From: Azolla caroliniana | Lineage: Eukaryota > Polypodiophyta | Assembly: GCA_043228905.1 (NCBI GenBank) | Contig: JBHGNT010000009.1 | Span: forward strand, 8,184,001 to 8,248,000 | Length of the DNA stretch: 64,000 bases | Direction of reading: 5' to 3' | Shown here: positions 43,872-53,643 of the stretch, piece after piece | How positions within the stretch are numbered: position 1 is the first letter of the stretch | How the letters are laid out: each line of letters begins with the position of its first letter | Notes under the pieces: model-generated | Database searches by the model: none | The model's input: only the letters and a program-made list of their open reading frames with translations | Told to the model about the DNA's origin: nothing | Made by a program: the position numbers and the translations under genes

Positions 43872-44678
43872 GTCTTTACCGTTCCAGTCCGGGGTTTGCT
43901 TCGAATCGGTACCGTCGGTTTCCTTGTCTTTACGGAAATGCTGACAGTTCTTTTGGAAGTGTCCCGGCTTGCCGCAATAGAAGCAAGTAGGCCTCCCCCT
44001 TGACTTTGACCGTGTCCCCGACTTCTCCCGGTTCTGGGGACTACGGTTTCTATGTCTTCCACGTTCCGATTCGGTAAGGAGCGCTTTGGAGTCGGAACTC
44101 GTATCTTTGTCTTTCCGACGTGCCTCCTCATCTAGCAAGCTTGACTTTACTCTTGCTAGGGATAACCGTTTTCCTTCCGGCCCGGCGTTGCCCAAAGTGA
44201 CAACCAACGTCTCCCAGCTATCCGGGAGGGAACCGAGCAGGAGTAGCGCTAGTACCTCATCGGCAAGAGGTACTTCCAACGACGTTGCCTGGTGTATCAG
44301 CCCCTGGAAGGCATTCATATGCTCGGCCATGCTGGAGCCATCTTGGTACCGGAGTCTTACTAGCTTCCGGAATACCGAAACCTGGTTAACAGCATTTTTG
44401 TTTTGGAACATTATGCCGATCTTCTCCCAGAGCTCATGAGCCTTGCTCTCTTCATTGAAATTGTTGTACAGGCTCATGTCGATGAAGCACCGTACATACG
44501 CCGTTGTCTTCATGTGCATCACCTCCCATATCGCGGCATCGATTTTGTCTGGTCTCTTGTCCCCAAACTGAACCGGCAGCCAGAGGTCTTTAACCACGAG
44601 CATGTCCCTCATCTTCGACTTCTATACTGAATAGTTGGAGCCGGTGAGCTTGAACATGCCGCCAAATGATTCGTCCAT
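43872..44678 (-). pseudogene. Copia G gag
   Basis: ATG at 44678, close to the primer site; opens M-D-E-S-F-G-G-M-F-K-L-T-G-S-N-Y-S-V. Codon 19 is TAG (44622-44624) where this family has Trp. The frame then stays open 247 codons through the capsid-like region, an Arg/Ser-rich linker and a zinc knuckle C-F-Y-C-G-K-P-G-H-F-Q-K-N-C, to the TGA before pol. Confidence 0.88.
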
Positions 44679-44694
44679 TTTCTGTGTCGATTTC

Positions 44695-44706
44695 GCTCTG
44701 ATACCA
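44695..44706 (-). other. Copia G primer-binding site
   Basis: Minus strand TGGTATCAGAGC, the initiator-Met site, two bases from the LTR. Confidence 0.92.
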
Positions 44707-44708
44707 CT

Positions 44709-45670
44709 TGACGGGAACTTGACGTTCCTTATGTGCAAGACTCGGCCACAACCGAGATTCTTTTCATACACAGAAAATAGGTAATCAAACGCGACACAGA
44801 GAAGAGAAATGGTACACACACACACTACACAGGAGGTTTACGTGGAAAACCCCAAATTAAGGGAAAAACCACGGCAGCCCACAGGCTGCAAACTGTCACT
44901 ATGTATGAATGTACAAAACAGTGAGTTCTCGGAGGCAACGACCTCGGACTCACGCTCTTCGCCACAGGCGGCGGTTACAACAGAGGCAACAACCTCTTTC
45001 TCTCTCTCTCTCTGTACAACGTTACGTGCTATCTCTTCTTCTTGCACCAACAAGAAAATAACAACAACAACTAAAAGTTTGCCCTAAGTCATATTTATAC
45101 TAATATGACTTTTCGGCTATTTACAAATGTAGCCACAATGGGCTCTCAGAAACATATTTACGAATATGTCTCTTCCTCCGGTTCATACCGGTTCTGCACC
45201 ATCCGGCTCTCCGTAGCCGGGTACTCCTCATCCGGTTCGCACTGGGCCTGTATCATCCGGCTCTCCGTAGTCGGGTACTCCTCATCCGGTTCGCACCGGG
45301 CCTGTACCATCCGGCTCTCCGTAGCCGGGTACTCCTCATCCGGTTCGCACCGGGCCTGCACCATCCGGCTCTCCGTAGCCGGGTACTCCTCATCCGGTTC
45401 GCACCGGGCCTGTATCATCCGGCTCTCCGTAGCCGGGTACTCCTCATCCGGTTCATACCGGGTCTGCACCCGGGTACTCCTCATCCGGTTCATACCGGGT
45501 CTGCACCATCCGGCTCTCCGTAGCCGGGTACTCCTCATCCGGTTCATACCGGGTCTGCACCATCCGGCTCTCCGTAGCCGGGTACTCCTCATCTGGTTTC
45601 TGCCTCGGCCGAGTTTGTTCATCGGCACTGTTCTTCTTCCTTCCCATCCGGAGGGACCTGTTTCCCAACA
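44709..45670 (-). repeat. Copia G 5' LTR with 54-bp minisatellite
   Basis: 962 bp, seven full and one partial 54-bp units (about 45179-45600). The TATA inverted repeat is at 45088-45109. Otherwise very similar to the 3' copy; the 85-bp length excess equals about one and a half minisatellite units. Confidence 0.93.
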
Positions 45671-45675
45671 TATCA

Positions 45676-48375
45676 TACATCGAGGATATTGCTCTAGGAT
45701 CTGATTTACTTGTTCTGTTTGGCCGTTTGTCTCAGGATGAAAGGTTGTCGAAAATTTTGTGAAAGTTCCAAGAGTCTAGAAGAGGCGTTTCCAAAAATGA
45801 GACATAAATTGGGGACCACGATCAGAGAATAAAATGCGCCATCTTTGTGAATCTGTCAACCACCACCAATATTAAATTGAATCCCTCAATGTTGGGAATG
45901 TCGGTTGTAAAATTCGTTGAGATGGAGGCCCATGGCCTACTTGGAATTGGGAGAGGTTGAAGTAGACCGTAGGGACAATGATGTACTGCTTTGGTGCAGG
46001 CACATGTATCACATGTTTTCACGAATTCTTTAACAAGTTTCCAAGGTTGCGGCCACCAATAACTTCTTGAGATTAACTCCAAAGATTTTTCAACGCCAAA
46101 ATGTCCAACTAAGGCATCATCATGGCATTCCTTCACGATACGGATACGACAAGGACCATCTAGGACATACATTAAGTTGTTTCGAAAAAAAAACCACCCC
46201 GAAACATAAATTGGTCAGGAATATTTCGTACCTCCTTTATGGTTGAATTGTTGACTTGAGTCTCCTTTATCTCTTTTGCAAATTTGTCGGTGGTAGTATT
46301 TGTGGCTATTGCATTGAGTATTGATTCATCTGCACCCATATAAGCTGCAAAGCGTTGAATCTCATGTGGCTATAGTATACAACATGATTATTGATTGTAG
46401 GCCACATCTCCTGGTTGAATTTCGAACTCCGAACGCCGAGATAGGGCATCGGTTTTACCATGTTGGGCACCAGGACGGAAAACAATTTTAAAGTCATAAT
46501 CAGCCAGGAAGGTCAACCATTGCATTTGCCTCCGGTTCAAAATGCGTGTAGTGGTGAAGTAGACGAGGTTCTTGTGATCAGTCACCACCTGGACACGGTG
46601 TTGGGCGCCCACCAAGTAAGGACGCCATTCTTCGAAGGCGGCAATAATGACAGAGAGTTCTTTGTCGTAAATTGGGTAGTTGATCTCGGGGGGTGTGAAC
46701 TTTTGAGAGTAAATGGCAATAGGATGAAGAATCCCATTGTTATCTGATTGAAGAGAATGGCATCGATGGCAATGTTAGAGGCATCAATTTCGATCGTAAA
46801 TGGTTTGGTCAGATTTGGGTGTAGAAGTACCGGAGCCGTGGTAAAAGCTTTCTTTAGTGTCATGAATGCTAGTTGCGTTGTAGGAGTCCAATAGATGAAA
46901 TGACATACCTGAGGAATTCCACTGAGGTTCAATCAAACTCACACTTCTCGGGTTTCACATAAAGTCCATGTTCCCGAAGTTTGGACAGGATAAGTCAGAC
47001 ATGCTTGGTGTGCTCTATGTAGTCTTGTGAGAAGATAGGTATGTCGTCGAGATAGATGACCACACATTGGTCCATATATTCTCGGAAGATGTCATTCATC
47101 ATATGTTGAAAAATGGCAGGAGCGTTTGTGAGACCAAATGGCATTACAATGTATTCACAATGCCCATACTTGGTTCGAAATGCCGTTTTCCAATCATCTC
47201 CGGGCTTGATGCGCACCAAGTTGTAGGCACCTTTGAGATCAATTTTGGAGAATACATGCCCAGGCCAAAGTTAGTCAAAGAGTTCGGGGATTAGAGGTAG
47301 TAGATAGTGGTTTCGAACAGTGACACGATTGAGCCCACGATAATCGATACATAGGCGTAACATTCCATCTTTCTTTTTGACAAATAGAATAGGAGAGCTA
47401 GTTGGAGTTTTGAGTGGCGAATGAATCCCTTTGCGAGATTCTCTTCAATGTATATTTTGAGGGCCTTGAGTTCAGGTTCAGATAACTCATAGATAGGGCC
47501 AAAAAGAGGACAAGCACCATCTTTCAAGTCAATTGGACAATCGTATGGGCGATGTTCAGGCAGGCGATCAACATTTTTCTTCTCAAATACATTAGAGAAA
47601 TCATTGTATTTTGATGGAAAAGAGCTAGTACATAGGGTAGTGTCTAGACTGGGCGTGACCTCCATGTCCTTAGAATTAGAAATGGATGCAATCAACACTG
47701 TATCACTTACCCGAGCAAGAGTGGAAACTGTTTCTGAGGCCAATGTGGGAGTAGCTGTTGATGTTGTTTCTATTGGAGCAACCGTCGACATGGTTCTTGT
47801 TGAAGAGGAAATGGGGGCGACTGCTAATGTGCTCCTCACCGGAGCAAAAATGGGACTTTCCCCCGACACATGCGTGGGAGCAACCATTGACGTGGTCCTC
47901 ACCGGAGCAGAAATTGGAGTGCTCCCCGAAACATAAGTGGGAGCAACCGTTGACATGGTCCTCACCGGAGTAGGCGGCCAAACAAATGGCGGAGCATTGG
48001 CCCGAAGAAGAGTGGAAGTAATCCCTTCTGGGCAAGAATTTGAGGTGAAGTTGATGGACTGAGATCGCCAATCCATGATTGGATTGTGAGTCTCGAACCA
48101 TGATAACCCCAAGATGATAGGATGTCGAGGTGATGTGATGAGGTTAAAAATGATTTCTTCGTGGTGGGCTCCTATGTGGAGACTCAAGGGAATTGTTGTA
48201 TCTGTGATTCAACTAGAAGAGAGCGTTCGATCGTCGATCACTTCAACTGGAATCGGGATAGTTATTTTGCTTCTTGGAATGTTGTGTGTCTATGCAAACA
48301 TGATATCAATAAAGCACGACATAGCCCCAGAATCCAACAAAGCTTTTGTCTTCAGAGTGGTAGAGCCAAGCTGAA
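45676..48375 (-). pseudogene. Gypsy H protease, RT, RNase H and integrase (right part)
   Basis: Minus strand. Protease with L-L-D-S-G-A (about 48330) and I-I-L-G-L-S-W-F. Then an unusual Thr/Pro/Val-rich tandem-repeat linker (about 48010-47690), then [24 protein letters not shown] and Y-L-D-D-I (47060-47090). RNase H carries E-I-D-A-S-N and T-D-H-K-N-L. Integrase: zinc domain ...C-D-T-C, and D-R-F-T-K-M-A-H at the copia G junction. Multiple stops and frame changes. Its integrase end is across copia G at 39290-40017. Confidence 0.82.
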
Positions 48376-49433
48376 GAGTGATCGGAAGTGTGAAGCTTGT
48401 TGTCGAGGAAGTTGGTTGATTGGGCCCTTGACACAATTGTCGACTCTTGTGGTCCAGATGCACATCCCCTATTGTAATTGAACATTGGAGTTTTCCTGTT
48501 GGCAGAAAATGTCAACCCCATGCACACGATGTGGTGTTTGACAGGGTAGTTTTTTTGAACAAGAGTGAATCAAATGGTCGGGGCCGCCACAATAGAGACA
48601 TAAATTGTTGGCACGTCGATGTTGTTGTTGCGCGTTAGTCAATGGTCGATAATGAATTCGATCTATCTCCATTGGGGAGCTAGAATCTATGGCGGGAGTT
48701 GAAGATTACGTGGAGGATGACATGGTAAGACGGGTTCGTCGACCACAGTAAGTGACTTCGTGTAGCGGCTGGTCAAGGTGGATGGATCCGGTGAGGACGT
48801 TCCTCTTGTCGGAACTCAAAGAGACGATTATCGCAACGCACAGCTTGTGAAATAGCCTCATTCAAAGATGCGGGCTTAGGAAAGTTAAGCCAACGATTTT
48901 TTATCTCACCTTATAATCCTCGACGGAATTGATTGAGGAGGGCTTGTCCATCCCATTCGACATCGCATGCAAGTTGACGAAATTCAGATGCATAGATTGA
49001 TGCTGCACGTTCTCCTTGTTGTAATGCATATAGTTTGTTGAGTGCAGCTTGTCATTTGTCGGTCTCCTTGAAAGTTGCCTCAATTTCGGTACGAAATGCT
49101 TGGAAGTCATTCAAGAGTGCTGAAGAGGTCTCCACTAGAGGGGCAAACCAGGCTTATGCTTGTCCTATCAATGAACTGCTGATGAGTACAACTTGTCAAA
49201 AGTCATCAGAATATCGTCGGGGTTGAAGAAGAATAATAAGGCGGGTTTGGTTGATGAAGCCTCTTAACCACGACCTTGTTCCATCGAATTTTACTGGCAA
49301 GCTGACATTGGGTTCTATAGCAGAAGGGTCAACAATCGAGTGAGGTATAATCATTGTGGCTACCTAAAGTTCTTGAACAGAGTTTCGGAAGTTCGCATTC
49401 TCATGTTGGAGTTGTTGTATGTAAAGGAATACA
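48376..49433 (-). pseudogene. Gypsy H gag
   Basis: Minus strand: L-P-V-K-F-D-G-T-R-S-W-L-R-G-F (about 49310), A-W-F-A-P-L-V-E, E-F-R-Q-L-A-C-D-V-E-W, then the zinc knuckle C-L-Y-C-G-G-P-D-H-L-I-H-S-C (about 48590-48550). Stops interrupt it. The extreme N-terminus is cut by the copia D LTR at 49434. No H 5' LTR is found beyond. Confidence 0.75.
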
Positions 49434-49838
49434 TGTGCAGAAACGTGTGTGTAAACACAGAGTACACAGCTCGGAAAGAAAACAGTTCGGTAAACTCAGA
49501 AAACACAAAGATGGAGATGGAGATGGAGAGACAGAGAGAGAGCAGACAATTCAATTCTATTTCAAAATAATGACGCTCTGTACATACATCGTGCTCAGTG
49601 AGCACCTTTTATACAAGCCCTAACAATTGGGCTGACACAAGTACTGACAATACTTGACCGCTCATAAATGATCCACGACAATCACTCCCAAAATTATTCC
49701 TTACGAGGAATATCTCTCTAACGGCCTTTCGGTTTACGCACCGATACGGCCAAGTTATGCGTACTAACTTGCGCGTCCAGTCTACGCACTAGGTTACGCG
49801 CCGTATTACGCACCCAATGTTAAGCTTGTTACTCAACA
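49434..49838 (-). repeat. Copia D 3' LTR
   Basis: 405 bp, TGTGCAGAAA...ACTCAACA, homologous to 58567-58934. Minus-strand TATAAAAGG followed by the palindrome GTGCTCACTGAGCAC (plus about 49592-49606). The complement of a polypurine tract, CTCCCCCTCAAG, adjoins at 49839-49850. Confidence 0.82.
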
Positions 49839-50815
49839 CTCCCCCTCAAGTTGAACTTGAGGTTCCATCCGCTCTTTCGTATCTACGCTCCGGTTCCTTC
49901 TGGCTTCATGGCTCGCACGCACTCCTCGACCCGTTCGATTCCGCGCACTTCGACCCTTCCGGTCAGCTTGTCAGCTTGTTCGGCCCTTCTCAGCTCCCTT
50001 GTTGTCACGGTGTTGGCGCGTCCTTCGCTGCCCTTTTCTCCGTTTGGCCTTCAGTTGATTCGGCGTATCCAAATCGAACATTTTGATTGAATCGAACACT
50101 TCCGATTCAATTCCACTCTCATCCGAACTGGCTGTCTCCAATTCGTCTCCTGTCTTTAGGCCTTTGATTACATCAGACCACGTCTTAGTCTTGGCCTCTA
50201 CGCCCTTCTTGGTTGTATCTCCCCCTGATTCAGCTATCCTCGGTTCTTCCCTACGGTTATGGCCCTTGCTCTTTTCTTTGACTTCTTCAGCCGGCCCGAA
50301 ATCGAATTCTTCATTCAATTCCACGTCACTGTCACTTCCGCCGCGATGAACACCTCCGCTCCTTTCACGCTCTTGTTCATGTTCTTCCTTGCTCCCCCTC
50401 AAGTTCGGCGTGTCGAGGTAACGCAACCCTAGTTCACCTGAGAAATGCTGTAACTTGTCGAGACCAAGAGGCTTGGTGAAGATATCGGCAACCTGCCGAT
50501 CTGTCGGAACATACGCTAGTTCGACTTCACCTGAAAGGACCCGCTCGCAGAAAAAATGGTAATGCACCTCAATGTGCTTGGTCCGGGCGTGGAACACGGG
50601 GTTTTTTGCAAGGTGGATACTGTTGAGGTTGTCGTAATAGATCGTCGTCGGATCAGACACCTCTACATGTAGATCTCGTAATAGCCGTTTCAGCCAAATG
50701 ACTTCGCATGTAGCGACAGTCACCCCTCGATATTCAGCCTCTGTGATCGACAGTGCCATTGTCGGCTGCTTTTTGCTGCTCCACGCGATCGCTGCACTTC
50801 CTAATGAGAAGGCGT
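49839..50815 (-). pseudogene. Copia D RNase H C-terminal half with long 3' extension
   Basis: Minus strand, open from the gypsy C junction to 49971 (310 codons counting a short LTR-derived lead-in). RNase H: S-I-T-E-A-E-Y, Y-Y-D-N, A-R-T-K-H-I-E, A-D-I-F-T-K-P-L, all normal. After the usual end of copia RNase H (about 50400) the frame runs on for ~140 codons of highly charged, Lys/Glu/Asp/Ser-rich sequence with no known domain. Three polypurine-like runs lie at 49839-49850, about 50219-50226 and 50391-50402. The reading resumes across gypsy C at 57859. Confidence 0.78.
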
Positions 50816-51066
50816 TGTCGTGAAGAAAACCGTCCACAAGCGGAATCGGTGCACCGGGGCGTAGGAACCGGCTCTTCATGCCCGTACGCCTTATATTGTA
50901 CATAAGGGAGAATTAGGAACATAGGAGATCCTAGGTAGGTAGATTTAGTGGGTAGGAAGTAAAGGGGAAACGGCTCCTTCCTTGCCTATAAAAGGAGGGA
51001 GACGAGAAGGGGGATTGGGAGCGGAGAGTCGAGGACGAAGTGTTGTTGGTTGGTGGGCTGAAGGCT

Positions 51067-51097
<31 letters not shown>

Positions 51098-51477
51098 TGC
51101 AAACTCCGTAGCTTCTTGCTGTACAGGTTTCGGGAGGCTCGCGCTGCTCTGAGGAATGCCCGAGTGCTTTCGGCAGTACCTCCAACCTACGCCTTTCTTT
51201 CTGTGCGTTTACGAACAGGCATCGGCACCTGTTCGCCGGCCTGTTCGGTTGTAACCGACTTCGTGCTTCTTGTTGTTTGTCTTGTTAATATATATGCATA
51301 CATTCGTGTCTCTTTGTGTCGGTGTCCCACTCGCGTCTTTGTGTCGGAGGGCCGTGTCCCTGTGAATCTACGCTCGCACGTAGCGGTTCCCCTCCCTTCT
51401 CCTTTCTCTCTTGCTCTTCGATACAAGACCCCCGAGGTCCCGCCTCATTCCACGCATCCGCGAGGAATACCTCGACA
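50816..51477 (+). repeat. Gypsy C 5' LTR
   Basis: 662 bp. TATA-like CCTATAAAAGG at 50985-50995. A (CT)n microsatellite of about 14 units (51067-51094) is roughly half the length of that in the 3' LTR. Otherwise the two LTRs are near-identical. Confidence 0.93.
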
Positions 51478-51480
51478 TCT

Positions 51481-51498
51481 TGGTGAACCCGACGTGAA
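51481..51498 (+). other. Gypsy C primer-binding site
   Basis: TGGTGAACCCGACGTGAA, three bases after the LTR; identical to gypsy B. Confidence 0.88.
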
Positions 51499-51520
51499 GG
51501 AGGCGGCAGAAGAGCAGAAG

Positions 51521-53643
51521 ATGAAGGGGTCAGATCTTGCGGAGGCCATGGCTTCGGCCGTGGATCGGATATTGAGCGCACGCGAGGGCACCGGTGCCCT
51601 CAATAGAGCCATTGAGGTGGTCGTCGGTACGATCGGCCAGTTCAGCGGAAAGGATGCCACGAAGTATTTGGCGTCCTACGGGGCAGAAATGCTAATGCGG
51701 GACATTCCGGAAGAGAGGCGTCTTGCCAGGTTTCCTCGAGTGGCGATGCCGAGCATCCATGCGGAGGTGCTCGAGGTACGGGCGGAGAGCCGTACCTGGG
51801 AGGAGTTCGAAGGCCGACTCCTAGAAAAATACGGGCTGGACGACGCGCTCTGGCTTTCGAAACGGGACTTCATGGAATGGGTGGAGTCCCCCGGCAAGGG
51901 AAGAAACGTGTCGGCACTCCTCCGGGAGTTCGAAGAACGCTTTGCGCGCCTTTTGGCGCTTGACCGAACCATTCTGGATACGAGCCGAGTCCTACTGTTC
52001 GTCAAGTCGGTGGACGAGCGGGACCGGGATCAAGTCGGCTCCTTGCTGGAAACCGAAGACGGGCTGACGACCGACTGGGTTGCGGTTAAGAGAGTCTATG
52101 GCCGTTTCGACAAACGGCGAGAATGGGCTGACAACGGGGTGGCTGGTGCGGGCTCTGTCACAGCAAGGAGGCTTGAACCGGCACCGTAAGGGCGAAGGGA
52201 AGAAACCCGGGAATGGCTCGAAACCGGTCCGGCTTCGACCGGCACGGTCAGTGGCTCGTCCGGAGGAGTAGCGCTGGAGGAGTTGACGCGGGCGATAAAG
52301 GATCTCCAGATCGCCCAGACTCGAAGGGAAGGTGGCGAACCGGCTCGTGACCGACGACCAGCAGTAGGGAACAGGTGCATGTGGTGCGACGAGGTCGGCC
52401 ACATTCGGAAGGACAGCGGCGATTTCGCAGAGGCGTTGAGGAATCGGGTGGTGTACCTGTGGGAAGGTCGGGTGCATGCCGGCGATACCAGAAGGGCCCT
52501 AAACTGAAACGACGGGCGAGGAGGTATGAAGAGACTGATGGAAGAGGCAGCGGCCCGACACATGAAGGCCGTCCACTACTTGGCGTCGGCCGGCATTTGG
52601 GTCGGGGGCAGCGAGGCCCGAAAGGAGAGCAAAGACGGATTCTGGTCGGCAATGCTGGAAGGCCTCGCCGGCGCACGGTTGAGGAAAGATGAAGCGGACC
52701 GCGCTGAGAGACGGGTCTGGGAAGTAACCGGGTGGAGCGACCCAGTCGAGGAGAAGACGGGCTTCGTAGAAGCCGCCTGCCGGAACTACGAGGCTCTGGT
52801 AGAAGACAAACGAGTGGGGAAGTCGGAGCGGCCGGGCCCTCACAACGATACGAGACCCGATTCGGGCAACGACGGAACGAAGCCGGTGGGTCCAGCGCGC
52901 AAGATAACCCCAGGAAGGGCGGATACCGACTGGGGACGGAAATAGAAAGGACCACGGACCTACGAAAGGTCCTAGAAGAACGAATCCTCGACAACAAAGT
53001 GGAGCTATCATTACGGGAGGTGCTAGGGATCGCCAAGGAGTTCCACGACTCCATTGTGGACCTGGTGAAACGGAGGAGGCTGTCGACGGAGACGGAACCG
53101 GAAAGACCGGTGGAGGTGCGGACGACGCACATCGACGACATGGCGCTGGAAGATGAGTGGGCGGAGAGCCACTATTCAAGGCCGCACTGGGCCCGAGCGA
53201 CCACGGAGACCCCGGTAAAGATCGGAGATGTTCAGGAACCGGTGGTGGCACTGGTGGACCACGGTTCGGAAATAAACCTAATGTCCATGGACTTCTATAA
53301 GAAGGGAAAGTGGCCGATCAACACCAAGCACGGGTGGAAGATACGGGCGGCGACGCGCGCCACTGAGGAACTGCATGGGGCCTGCCCGAACGTGCGAGTC
53401 AAGATCGGCGACGTCGAGATCGACCAACACTTCTTCGTACAGGAGACGTCCTCGCATCCGGTCATTTTAGGGGAACCATACATCACGGCGGCGAGAATGG
53501 AGACCAAAGTGTTGGACAACGGTTCGGCCTACGCGAGGGTCAAAAGCCAGGACGGGCGCCATTCGGTCCAATTTCTGACGGTGCGGCCGAACCACGAGCG
53601 AAACCGCGAGTCCCTTGGTGTCGAGAACCGGGAGGATTTTTAG
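51521..53643 (+). pseudogene. Gypsy C gag-protease (frameshifted)
   Basis: ATG 51521. The capsid-like region runs to 52189 (S-G-K-D-A-T-K-Y-L; W-V-E-S-P-G-K-G). Frame changes follow near 52190, 52500 and 52930. The zinc knuckle at about 52375 reads C-M-W-C-D-E-V-G-H-I-R-K-D-S, the last Cys replaced by Ser. Protease at about 53230-53600 has L-V-D-H-G-S-E-I-N-L-M-S, the same D-H-G active site as gypsy B. The ORF ends GAT-TTT-TAG (53635-53643), matching the stop context of gypsy B. Confidence 0.85.

Larger units (their letters stand above)
40018..45670 (-). mobile_element. Copia G: full-length Ty1/copia element
   Basis: 5.65-kb element with LTRs 40018-40894 and 44709-45670, a perfect TATCA duplication (40013-40017, 45671-45675), an initiator-Met primer site and polypurine tract. 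Inserted in gypsy H integrase. Gag and pol are a single reading frame broken by two nonsense codons. A solo LTR of the same family lies at 7428-8127. The length difference of the LTRs comes from the 54-bp minisatellite inside them. Confidence 0.94.

Noticed and set aside
52248-53251. Two long minus-strand ORFs (297 and 250 codons) in gypsy C
   Set aside because: Antisense to GC-rich gag-protease coding; high GC lowers stop frequency. No recognisable domain.
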